A DNA stretch of 64,000 nucleotides from Pedobacter cryoconitis (lineage in GTDB: Bacteria; Bacteroidota; Bacteroidia; Sphingobacteriales; Sphingobacteriaceae). Where the stretch lies: positions 2,356,001 through 2,420,000 of the forward strand of contig NZ_JACHCG010000001.1 in the NCBI RefSeq assembly GCF_014200595.1. Direction: 5' to 3'. A model generated the notes under the pieces. The model did not search any database. It was not told the DNA's origin and worked only from the letters and a program-made list of their open reading frames with translations. This document shows positions 1 through 8,279 of the stretch, in pieces; the first letter of the stretch is position 1, and the number at the start of each line of letters is the position of its first letter. A program made the translations under genes and the position numbers.

Positions 1-961
1 GATTAAGCAACATATCTGTAGTCGGAGAGATTTTAATCCCGGATTGATAATGATCCAGCACCTCATCAATGGTTTTAAATCTGCCATCATGCATATAAGG
101 CGCAGTGAGCATTACATTTCTTAGTGAAGGCGTTTTGAATTTACCCATGTCGCCGGGATCAAAAGTCACCCTAAAACGACCTTGAAAAATCCCTTCATGC
201 TCGTCGGTGAAAGCAGCATCAATGCCGTTATTATGGTAACCATCATCCGTAAACAACTCCCCGCTATGGCAAGATTTACATTTGCTGTTCACCAGGCTCA
301 TGCCAAGTAATTCAGTAGCTGAAAGACTGCCCCCTGCTTCAGCTCTTTTGAACTTGTCATATCTAGAAGTACCAGAAACCAACGTACGCTGGAACTGAGC
401 CAATGCTTTCACCATATTTGCAGATTTAATATCCTCATTAAACGCTTTTCTAAACAGGCTTACATAACCAGGTATTTGTTTCAGTTCACTTTCCAGCTCT
501 AGAAGGTCCTGATGCATCTCATCAGCACTAGTCAAAGGCCCAAATGCCTGAGATTCGAGGTTCTTCGAACCGCCATCCCAAAACAGTCCGGTTTTTGCCC
601 AGGCCAGATTAAACAATGCAGGAGCATGCCTGTCTAATTTTTTGCCTGAAACGCCAATCGTACTCAATGCTACTCCATCAGTAAAAGCAAGATCCTGACG
701 ATGACAAGAGGCACAGGAAATCCTGTTGTTGCCAGAAAGCCTGACGTCATAAAAAAGCATTCTGCCCAATTCAATTCCTTCAGCAGTTAATGGGTTATCC
801 AGATCCTGCTGAGCAGCCGGGAAGTTACCCGGCACCTCCAGCTTTATAGCATGAGGTACCGGATTAGGTTCTTCAACGGTATTATCCTTTTTACAAGATG
901 ATACAGTAGCCAGTAATAGAATAAAGACAGGAATCCACAAATCTGCGATCTTACCTGCCAT
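1..961 (-). CDS. Di-heme cytochrome c peroxidase, MauG/MbnH type (3' end outside window)
   Basis: This is a periplasmic di-heme peroxidase lipoprotein whose C-terminus lies beyond base 1; about 320 residues are visible. The N-terminus is hydrophobic and ends in a lipobox with Cys23. Two heme-binding CxxCH motifs are present, CASCH at residues 83-87 and CKSCH at 228-232, the usual pattern of bacterial CcpA/MauG proteins. The stretch KTPSLRN after the second heme, followed by PYMHDGRF, is typical of the family. It starts 4 bases after the stop of the MbnP-family gene, so the two are surely co-transcribed. Known MbnH enzymes use a bis-Fe(IV) state to oxidise a Trp of the partner MbnP to kynurenine. 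That role here is inferred from family and pairing; a generic H2O2-reducing peroxidase is the alternative. Confidence 0.93.
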   Translation of the reverse strand, partial: MAGKIADLWIPVFILLLATVSSCKKDNTVEEPNPVPHAIKLEVPGNFPAAQQDLDNPLTAEGIELGRMLFYDVRLSGNNRISCASCHRQDLAFTDGVALSTIGVSGKKLDRHAPALFNLAWAKTGLFWDGGSKNLESQAFGPLTSADEMHQDLLELESELKQIPGYVSLFRKAFNEDIKSANMVKALAQFQRTLVSGTSRYDKFKRAEAGGSLSATELLGMSLVNSKCKSCHSGELFTDDGYHNNGIDAAFTDEHEGIFQGRFRVTFDPGDMGKFKTPSLRNVMLTAPYMHDGRFKTIDEVLDHYQSGIKISPTTDMLLN

Positions 962-965
962 TGGA

Positions 966-1748
966 TTAGTTGACAGATTTTACTGAAAATACTTTTGTTG
1001 AATAGTTTGTTGCAACTGCCGCCATTATTTCTGCTTTTGAAGCGCCAACCACTGGATTGGTTACCACATCCATACCATCAATGGTTTTCGCCACATCAGC
1101 ATTTAAAACAATCTTAGTATCCTTGGCAGAACTGATTTTAACGGCTTGAGGTAAATCAAGTGTTACTGTTTTGTAATTTGCGTTTAAGCCTGTTTCTACT
1201 AATAAAGTTTTAGATGAACCGTTTTCAGTTACTTTACCGCCAACAGATGAGAAAATATAACTGGTCATCCACATCCAGGAGACATTAGTCATCCCATTTA
1301 ACTGAGAAAGTTCGCCTGTTTGCAGACTTAAATTGTCATTGTATTTCTGATCTACACCGATAGAAAATTTGATGGTTTTATAATCTCCCAATGGGATATT
1401 TGACAAAACCACATCTTCCCGCTTTTTAGCAGGATAGGTAAATGCTCCATCCTGAACAGGAACAGCGCTCGTTTCTTCAACCAGATAGTAAGAATTAGGC
1501 ACTTTGTACTCTTCACCTTTGCTATTTACAAGGGTAACATTACTTACCCAATATCTGAATTTACTGAAATTAAGTGTCTTTGTCCCAGAAGTAAAGTCCT
1601 TATTTAATGCAAAATCCTGGGATCCGAATACCGCATCAAAGGAAACAGTTGCTTTACCGTCGGCTTCAGCCGGAACTGTATCACTGTCTTTTGAACATGA
1701 TGTAAATAATAAAGTAGATAAACTTATGATAGATAATAATTTTTTCAT
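966..1748 (-). CDS. MbnP-family copper-binding lipoprotein
   Basis: The 260-residue protein has a signal peptide with lipobox Cys18 and is otherwise a beta-rich secreted domain. Residues 155-163 read NVSWMWMTSYIF-like, with Trp158 and Trp160, and match the Trp-rich motif of the MbnP family, in which a Trp becomes kynurenine and helps bind copper. The gene is directly followed on the same strand by the di-heme peroxidase, the usual MbnP-MbnH order. It probably holds copper in the periplasm or on the outer membrane. The family call is firm. The copper role and the kynurenine modification are inferred from relatives, not seen. Confidence 0.85.
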   Translation of the reverse strand: MKKLLSIISLSTLLFTSCSKDSDTVPAEADGKATVSFDAVFGSQDFALNKDFTSGTKTLNFSKFRYWVSNVTLVNSKGEEYKVPNSYYLVEETSAVPVQDGAFTYPAKKREDVVLSNIPLGDYKTIKFSIGVDQKYNDNLSLQTGELSQLNGMTNVSWMWMTSYIFSSVGGKVTENGSSKTLLVETGLNANYKTVTLDLPQAVKISSAKDTKIVLNADVAKTIDGMDVVTNPVVGASKAEIMAAVATNYSTKVFSVKSVN

Positions 1749-1947
1749 TTTTGTTGTATAAATTTTGTGGTGCGTCCAAAAGGAGACATACTTAATAGGT
1801 AGTGATCAATACAGTCTGAATTACAGCAACTGTATTAAAGACAATAAATAAATTGAGGTAAACATCTCGCTATGATCGCTCAAAGGCATAGCATCAATAC
1901 CTAAATTGTCCAAAGACAAAAAAGTAATGCATAAAGTGATGTTTTAA

Positions 1948-2349
1948 CTAAGAAATGAGACTAAATGTAGCAGGTGGTGGATGAGGTACTTCAGAATTAA
2001 CTTTTGGCAAAGCTGAAGAGATTTCAATAGGGTGATTCTTTTTTATTTGATTAGAAAAAAGAGCCATTGTAATACTTTGTTTCAAAATGAATTGATCAAC
2101 AGATCCTTTCTTTTGACTATCCTGCTCTTGCTTCTTCTCTTTCTCCTCTGCTTGTTTTAACTTTTTCATCAAGTAGCATTTACCATTACAGTGTCTTTCA
2201 GGCTTATTCCTATTTTCGCAAAGTGTACTGGCAATATAACTTTGATTCAGGTCAAAACTGGCATAAATAAACAGCATGCTGAAGTTAGACAACACCAGTA
2301 AGACTAGAATAAATATGGCAACAGCGCTTTTGAACATAATTCTCCGCAA
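1948..2349 (-). CDS. Small membrane-anchored Cys-containing protein, copy 1
   Basis: The 133-residue protein has one N-terminal hydrophobic segment (about residues 7-30), then Cys44, Cys54 and Cys58 in the setting CENR...HCNGKCYLMKKL, a highly charged Lys/Glu/Gln stretch and a Pro-rich C-terminus (PHPPP). It is a close paralogue of the gene at 6295-6696. I do not recognise a named family. The spaced cysteines next to MbnP, a di-heme peroxidase and a YHS-domain protein suggest a membrane-tethered metal-binding or redox role. It lies 199 bases upstream of the MbnP gene on the same strand, so the three could share a transcript. Confidence 0.75.
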   Translation of the reverse strand: MRRIMFKSAVAIFILVLLVLSNFSMLFIYASFDLNQSYIASTLCENRNKPERHCNGKCYLMKKLKQAEEKEKKQEQDSQKKGSVDQFILKQSITMALFSNQIKKNHPIEISSALPKVNSEVPHPPPATFSLIS

Positions 2350-2636
2350 AAGTAAGGTTTTATTGTCTAATTAAAAATTTGTGGCGACATTAATAGTTTA
2401 GTTATTCAGGCTTAATGTTTAGATAAACGTGACTACAAATTCATATTATTTATTTCACATTCAACAAAGTAACGCATTTATTGATCCTCAGTATTTTATT
2501 ACAAACCCTTTAATAAGTTATGGGTCTATTAAAATTATGCCTAATGTCCTGGATATACATTCGTACTCTTGTTATACAGCTTGGAATATCAGCCAGTAGC
2601 TTAGTTTCAATCAAAATAAGTTATATTTATTTAAAT

Positions 2637-2666
2637 AACCTGCGTTCTCTTAATTAAACGCAGGTT
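2637..2666 (-). terminator. Hairpin terminator after the DJ-1/YHS gene
   Basis: AACCTGCGTT at 2637-2646 pairs perfectly with AACGCAGGTT at 2657-2666 across a 10-base loop. The hairpin sits about 32 bases past the stop of the DJ-1/YHS gene. An AT-rich but not pure T tract follows on the minus strand, so efficiency is uncertain. Confidence 0.6.
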
Positions 2667-2697
2667 GTGATTTTTCGAGATGTATGATTGTCCCTTA

Positions 2698-3669
2698 TTA
2701 TTTTGTTCCCAGGTAAGAAGCTGGATTTTCCTTGAAGGCATCCTTGCACATGGCTGAACAAAAACCAAAAACTTTTCCTTTGTAATTGGCCGTGTCTGCA
2801 TAGCCTGCTGATAAAGACATGCCACAAACCGGGTCTTTATCATTATCGATTTTTATATTTGCCGATGTTTTTTCAGGATGTAATAATGGTGTTATAGCAC
2901 TGTTGTACATCGAACGCACATTCTCCACAATATTTTTATCGGTATTTTGTTCATTGCCTCCTTTGACCGGTGGCTGCGGGTCATACTCCAGATCCAGCAT
3001 CACCATTTGGGTATACTTTTCGCCTCTGATTTCATTGATCAGGCCCAGGCTCATATCAATACCGGCGGAAACACCAGCACTGGTCCAATACTTACCGCTT
3101 TTCACATAGCGCTTATTTTGAGGGATTATTCCGAATTGATCTTTCAAGATTTGCTTTCCAAACCAATGCGTTGTGGCCTGCTGATCCTTTAATAAACCGG
3201 TAGCAGCTAAGATCCAGGCACCAGTGCACACACTTGTGGTATATTTAGAGTGAAGGTCGATCGCTTTTATCCAGTTCAGCAGAACGGTATCTTTAGTAGC
3301 CATGTAAGTTTCGTTCAATCCGCCGGGAATAACTAAGATATCTAACTGCTTTACCTCAGCGATGGATGAGTCACATTGCACTTTCAGGCCATTTCCCGTA
3401 GTGATGAGTCCTTTATGCCGCCCCACAAAAAACACCTTAGCACCCATCAGTTCGCTCAATACATGATAGGGCCCCATAGCATCCAAAACGGCGTAATTAT
3501 CATAAAGTAAAATGCCTACGGTCTTAATCTTCACTTTAGGCTCAGGAAAGCTTATTGGCATCTGTTGTTCATTATGCTGTTTGGTTGTTGTTCCTGGATC
3601 CTTTGTTTTGCTTTTACAAGCTGCAAGCATGAACATCATGGTTGCAGCAAAAAATAGTTTTTTCATCAT
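2698..3669 (-). CDS. DJ-1/PfpI-family lipoprotein with C-terminal YHS metal-binding domain
   Basis: The 323-residue protein begins with a signal peptide and lipobox Cys18 (MLAAC). Residues about 48-225 form a class I glutamine amidotransferase-like DJ-1/PfpI domain; the nucleophile elbow reads SVCTGAW with Cys148, and IPGG lies near 114-117. Residues 278-320 form a YHS domain (DPVCGM with Cys282, then FCSAMC with Cys304 and Cys308), a small fold often found in copper and other heavy-metal proteins. It follows the TonB receptor gene after only 9 bases, so they form an operon. The joining of the two domains in one lipoprotein is unusual. The DJ-1 part may act as a hydratase or deglycase, and the YHS part probably binds metal. 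The substrate is unknown. Confidence 0.88.
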   Translation of the reverse strand: MMKKLFFAATMMFMLAACKSKTKDPGTTTKQHNEQQMPISFPEPKVKIKTVGILLYDNYAVLDAMGPYHVLSELMGAKVFFVGRHKGLITTGNGLKVQCDSSIAEVKQLDILVIPGGLNETYMATKDTVLLNWIKAIDLHSKYTTSVCTGAWILAATGLLKDQQATTHWFGKQILKDQFGIIPQNKRYVKSGKYWTSAGVSAGIDMSLGLINEIRGEKYTQMVMLDLEYDPQPPVKGGNEQNTDKNIVENVRSMYNSAITPLLHPEKTSANIKIDNDKDPVCGMSLSAGYADTANYKGKVFGFCSAMCKDAFKENPASYLGTK

Positions 3670-3678
3670 TCTTGTTTT

Positions 3679-6021
3679 TTAGAATTTGGCAATAAGGGTT
3701 GTTCCATAAGTTCTTGGGCTTCCTAACAGGAATGAATTAAAAGAACCATAGGCTATATACTTTTTATCGGTGATATTTCGGGCCCAAAAGTTTAGTTCAA
3801 AATGTTTTGTACTTATACCCGCTTTTGCATTGAATAAACTGTAAGCAGATTGGTTCTTATTGTTGATAAAATCAAATTCGTATGAACCCAGATAGCGATA
3901 TTCTCCCCGGATAAATGCAGACAGGTTATGTTTGCTGCCTGCGAAGTCATAGGTGTATTGAGTCGCCAGCATTGAACTGACCGGCGGCGTATTGATCGGT
4001 TTATTTCCTTTAAAGTTGACCACTGCACCTGCATCAGCACTGTACAATAACAGCGATGCATAGCGTGCATGGGAATAACTGGCATTCCAGTCGATCTGTA
4101 AACCTTTTACCGGCAGTGCGGTGACTTCGAGTTCCATCCCCTTGTTATGCATTTCTCCCACGTTGAGGATCAATGCATTGATGCCGTCCATTGCCGTGCT
4201 GATTTGTTGGTTATGCTGTTCCAGGTAGAAAGCGGTCAGGTTTAATTTCAGCTTATTGTCCAAAAACGTATTTTTCAAGCCGATCTCGTAATTATCCGAA
4301 TGCTCGGGCTGGTAAGGAACTTGTGCGGGATTTTTAGCATTGGTATTAAGCCCCCCTGCACGGAAACCACGAGCATAACTGCCATACAATAACACGTTAT
4401 CCTGTAACTTATAGCTCAGGACAAATTTTGGGGTTACTGCATTGAAATTTGCTGTGTAATACTGCTTTGGTGATGAGACTACCGGATCAGGATCCTTCTC
4501 ATAATCGGTGTATTGATTCAGACTACGGGTCTCGTGGTCATAGCGGATACCCGCAGTAAAGTCCAATTTGTTTGTGATGGCATAAGTTGCTTGTCCAAAA
4601 AAGGCATAACCTTTGTTATTACCGCTGCTCAAACTGGTGCTCGTGTACGGGGCATTGGTAGCTTTAGGATCAAGTAATACGTAGTCAGACCCAAAGAAAG
4701 TGGGTGCATTCATATGAGTGTTTTGCGTAAATCCATAGGCTCCTGCCACCCATTTAAGCTGGCTCCGACTTGCCGATGGCGAGGTAAATCTAACTTCCTG
4801 CGAAAGAATATGCTGCCGCTGATCGGGTGCGGTACTTAGGGCATCTAAAGGACTAAAGTCATAATCAACTCCCTTTCCCTCGTAATAAGCATGCCAGTCA
4901 ATGTAAGAAGACACTGAAGTAAAGTTAAAATGTTTGCCATAGTAATTGGCAGCTAAAGAGGTATTGAAATTTTTCCGTCGTTCCACATTTGTGTTGTTGG
5001 TGTTCACCTGGTATGGTTTAGCGAATACTTCTTCAATTGATCCCAGCCAGGGAAAGCTGCCACGGTCATTGTCATTTTCTAATTTTGCATTCAGTGCAAG
5101 TGACCAATTCGCCGATGGCAGGTAACGCAAGTTGAAATTGCCTGAGTAGTCCTCTCTCCGGTCGAAACCGCTTTTAGTAAATTCGTTGTAATAGATCGAT
5201 CCTCGATGATTATAGGTAAAAGAGCCGCTGGCAAAAAGTTTATTCGCGACAATTGGGCTTGATAGACTTGCTGTATAACGCTGTTGTCCGTAGTTGCCAA
5301 ACGTGGTTTCAAAATATCCACTTGGCGTATTACCTGGTTGTTTGGTGGTAATATTTACCACACCACCAAAAGCATTACGCCCATAGAGCGTTCCCTGCGG
5401 CCCTCGCAGGATCTCAATACTTTGTACATCATTAAACAAGGGCGGTGCAGAAAAGTAATCAAATTGGTAAACACCATCTACATACGTGGCTACAGCTTGT
5501 TCATTGGAAAACCCCATCACCCCGCGTATGTTGAAGAAATTAGAACTCGTGCTGTTACCATGTTCTACGGTAAACAAATTAGGTGCGATCGCGGTCAGGT
5601 TGGTGATATCCCAAAGGCGATAGTCCTTAATCTGTTTGGCATCTAACACAGTAATTGCAGCAGGAACTTTTTGAACATCCTGCTGCTTATTGTCTGCAGT
5701 CACAACTACTTCGTTCAGCTGCCGGTTAGCTGCCTGAAGTTCGATCACTAAATTGATGGGTGCCTGATTAGTTATGGTAACCTTTTTAAATTGAGTGGCA
5801 AAACCAACAGCGCTTATTGACAACAGATAATTTCCTTCCGTTAAAATGAGGCTAAATTTGCCGTTCTTATCAGAAGTAGTCACTTTAGTGCTGTTTAAAA
5901 CACTGATGGTTGCTGTTTCAATAGGGCTCCCATTTGATGCGTTGACTTTCCCATTTATGGATTGCGCCTGCACGTTTGCGGTTAAAAATATTCCAAGTAT
6001 TATGTATAAGAACTGCTTCAT
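3679..6021 (-). CDS. TonB-dependent outer-membrane receptor
   Basis: The 780-residue protein has a signal peptide (about residues 1-19), a carboxypeptidase-like regulatory domain (about 22-105), a plug domain (about 115-230, with RGPQGTLYGRNAFGG near its end) and a 22-strand-type beta barrel that ends in Phe780. This is the architecture of siderophore, metal and cofactor receptors, and it lacks the SusC hallmarks. It is the first gene of an operon with the DJ-1/YHS lipoprotein. Neighbouring metal-related genes suggest that the ligand is copper or a metal chelate; this is inference, because no ligand-specific motif is visible. The start is the ATG before MKQFLYIILG. Confidence 0.93.
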   Translation of the reverse strand: MKQFLYIILGIFLTANVQAQSINGKVNASNGSPIETATISVLNSTKVTTSDKNGKFSLILTEGNYLLSISAVGFATQFKKVTITNQAPINLVIELQAANRQLNEVVVTADNKQQDVQKVPAAITVLDAKQIKDYRLWDITNLTAIAPNLFTVEHGNSTSSNFFNIRGVMGFSNEQAVATYVDGVYQFDYFSAPPLFNDVQSIEILRGPQGTLYGRNAFGGVVNITTKQPGNTPSGYFETTFGNYGQQRYTASLSSPIVANKLFASGSFTYNHRGSIYYNEFTKSGFDRREDYSGNFNLRYLPSANWSLALNAKLENDNDRGSFPWLGSIEEVFAKPYQVNTNNTNVERRKNFNTSLAANYYGKHFNFTSVSSYIDWHAYYEGKGVDYDFSPLDALSTAPDQRQHILSQEVRFTSPSASRSQLKWVAGAYGFTQNTHMNAPTFFGSDYVLLDPKATNAPYTSTSLSSGNNKGYAFFGQATYAITNKLDFTAGIRYDHETRSLNQYTDYEKDPDPVVSSPKQYYTANFNAVTPKFVLSYKLQDNVLLYGSYARGFRAGGLNTNAKNPAQVPYQPEHSDNYEIGLKNTFLDNKLKLNLTAFYLEQHNQQISTAMDGINALILNVGEMHNKGMELEVTALPVKGLQIDWNASYSHARYASLLLYSADAGAVVNFKGNKPINTPPVSSMLATQYTYDFAGSKHNLSAFIRGEYRYLGSYEFDFINNKNQSAYSLFNAKAGISTKHFELNFWARNITDKKYIAYGSFNSFLLGSPRTYGTTLIAKF

Positions 6022-6294
6022 GAAATCTTATTTGTAATTGTTTTTTGTAATCTATTGCGACTTAGCTGAAAAATCTATTTTTTTACATACCGGAAAGTAC
6101 TTCATATAATCCCATTTAGGAACGAGTGATATATCAATCATTCATAGGGATACACTTAAATTAATGTCCGATAGAACCTGAATTACCGAGTAATAAATAA
6201 AATTTACGTAAACATCTAGCTGTCGATGTTATAAAATAGCGTCATGATCTGAATTGTCAAAAGACAAAAAAGACGATGAGCAAATGATCTTTAA

Positions 6295-6696
6295 TTAAGA
6301 AATGGGATTAAATGTGGAAGGCGGTGGATGAGGTATTTCTAAACTAAAATTGGGCAAATCAGAAGCGATTTCAAGAATATGGCTTTTCTTTATTTGATTA
6401 GAGAATAGAGACAGTGTAATACTTTGTTTCAAAATGTATGGATCAACAGATCCTTTCCTATGACTATCTTGCTCTTGTTTCTTTTCTTTTTCTTCCGCTT
6501 GTTTTAACTTTTTCATCAAGTAACATTTCCCATTACAATGTCTTTCGGGCTTATCCCTATTTTCGCACAGTGTACTAGCAATATATTTTTGATTCAGGTC
6601 AAAACTGGTATAAATAAACAGCCTACTGAAATTAGATAACATCAGTGAAACTAAAATAACTATGGCAATAGCACTTTTGAACATAATTCGGCACAA
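6295..6696 (-). CDS. Small membrane-anchored Cys-containing protein, copy 2
   Basis: The 133-residue protein is a paralogue of the 1948-2349 gene, with the same length, N-terminal hydrophobic segment, Cys44/Cys54/Cys58 pattern and PHPPP end. It lies upstream of the TonB receptor gene on the same strand with a 273-base gap. The similarity continues into the non-coding DNA just 3' of both genes, so the copies arose by duplication of a segment of about 0.5 kb. Function is unknown; a metal-related role is suggested by context only. Confidence 0.75.
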   Translation of the reverse strand: MCRIMFKSAIAIVILVSLMLSNFSRLFIYTSFDLNQKYIASTLCENRDKPERHCNGKCYLMKKLKQAEEKEKKQEQDSHRKGSVDPYILKQSITLSLFSNQIKKSHILEIASDLPNFSLEIPHPPPSTFNPIS

Positions 6697-7639
6697 AATT
6701 AAGCTTTATTGTCCACTTAAAAAATTACGATCATATTATTATCACACGTTTTAAGGAAATTATCAATTATATGAGCCATTTTAGATTGCATAGTAAATTG
6801 TCTAACTACTTATGTAGGAATTTTAGAAAAACATATAACTTTTAATTAAAAGAGCTATCTTTTTATAAGAGGATGTTGATTTACCGGATTACAAAAATGA
6901 AATCGATAAAGCGCTCAGAAAGCTTATAATCCTTTCTCAATTTTACAAGAAGTTGATTTTCTAAAAAAAAGGATATTTGATTGATTCGATCTTTGAAGAA
7001 AAAAATTAACAATTATTTTCAATAAAAGCAGAGCTGGAAAATATAACTAATATAATTATTTAAGTTATCTCTCAGATTGACAGAATGCTAAGTTTTGAAA
7101 AAATTATAGTTTGAATTAAGATCAGAACTAACTCCGGCTCCGTACCCCCGGCCGTACTAAGGTCGAACCATTTTGAGCAAGTTTTGATAAGAATGGCATC
7201 TATACCATTAAAATATGCCTAATAGGGAGTAATAGATGTAGCTTCTATTCTAATTTTTCTCTTTTTACTACGAGAGTATATGGAGCATATATAAGCGCTG
7301 ATTTATCATTAAAAGAAGTTTTAACTATTAAAGAAATTTCAGAAGGAAAATCCTTCTAAATACATTCAAACAATGTTTTATTTTTTTAAAAAAGTTAAAA
7401 AATGGTCGAAATACTCTGTCTTTGTCCTAATTTCCCCCTTTTTAAAGTTGAACATAATTTACAGAAAGTGATCAGATTGTGTTATTGTTGAAATACCTAT
7501 TATTGTATCAAATCAATTTACTCTTTGCACCGTAGAGAAGATTTTACTGCACTAACACATTTCATTGGCAAAAGTGCCTTTAGACTGGCAAAAATTAGAT
7601 TAGTGCACAGAGATGAATATGTTTTTTTTCTATTAAAAT
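6697..7639. other. Long non-coding stretch at the border of the defence island
   Basis: I find no convincing gene in these 943 bases, which are very AT-rich. The right half holds copy A of a degenerate repeat also found near 12.2-12.6 kb. A 40-codon frame with a TTG start at 7525 reads into the next gene, overlapping its start at 7640, but its reality is doubtful. Confidence 0.6.
7150..7455. repeat. Degenerate border repeat, copy A
   Basis: Two blocks recur elsewhere. Block R1 (about 7150-7325, including TTTTGAGCAAGTTTTGAT at 7173-7190 and CTTATCAT-like text) resembles 12410-12580. Block R2 (about 7370-7450, including GGTCGAAATA at 7404-7413 and a CCTAATTT..CCCTTTTT run) resembles 12180-12280 and, weakly, 15895-16000. 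The two blocks are in swapped order between copies A and B. The repeats lie in non-coding DNA on both sides of the Lamassu-like module. Confidence 0.6.
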
Positions 7640-8173
7640 ATGAATGACAAACTCCAATATAGATTATCAAAAAATCAAAAGGTTGATATAGCAACAAATC
7701 TAATAGATATTTTGCAAAAAGATATAATGATTACTAAACATACAAAAACGTTTATTGGTAATTGGCTCCTTACAGGACATGACGAAAAAAGAAAAGCATT
7801 TTATGATGTTTGGGATATTGTTTTGAGGAATTATTCACCAAAAAAAAGACCAATTTTATTCCGATCCTGCGCAAGAAAAAGCAAACATGGTAAAATAGTA
7901 AGTTTTACAGGTCGAATAGAATGTGCGAGAAGATTTAGTGATAACAAAGGCTTACTCATCATTTGTGATACGAAGGAAGCACTACAATTTGAAAAGAAAT
8001 ATTATAACCCTGGTGAATATGTGCATACATTTTTTCCCTTAGTCGATGTTTTACTAAAAGCTAGAGCTTCGGGGGGGTGGGGCTTCTCTGAACGGCTCTT
8101 GAGTTTTATTGGTGAAGATGAATATATTATGAGATTCAATTTAGGCCACATTCATAGCCTTAGATGGACATAA
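7640..8173 (+). CDS. Uncharacterised protein with possible ADP-ribosyltransferase fold
   Basis: I do not firmly recognise this 177-residue protein. Its second half has a pattern that recalls the R-S-E class of ADP-ribosyltransferases. ILFRSC (near residue 75) could be the first strand with the NAD-binding Arg. SFTGRIECARRF (near 94) resembles the STS/STT-type second motif. FIGEDEYIMRF (near 157) contains a Glu-x-Glu placed before a terminal strand. No membrane segment or signal peptide is seen. It lies alone on the plus strand, convergent with the Lamassu-like pair. A toxin-like effector is therefore possible, but this rests on motif spacing alone. Confidence 0.6.
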   Translation: MNDKLQYRLSKNQKVDIATNLIDILQKDIMITKHTKTFIGNWLLTGHDEKRKAFYDVWDIVLRNYSPKKRPILFRSCARKSKHGKIVSFTGRIECARRFSDNKGLLIICDTKEALQFEKKYYNPGEYVHTFFPLVDVLLKARASGGWGFSERLLSFIGEDEYIMRFNLGHIHSLRWT

Positions 8174-8279
8174 TTCATATTTGAAACAAATAGAGATACT
8201 GTTGTTTAATCTCCATAATTTATTTAATGCTTTCTTATGCAAAAGACGAAACTCTGTTTCCAAATTACTTCAAAACAGA

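Noticed and set aside
7525..7647. 40-codon frame with TTG start that overlaps the start of the 7640 gene
   Set aside because: The start codon is unusual for this group, no family is recognised and the length is too short for support.
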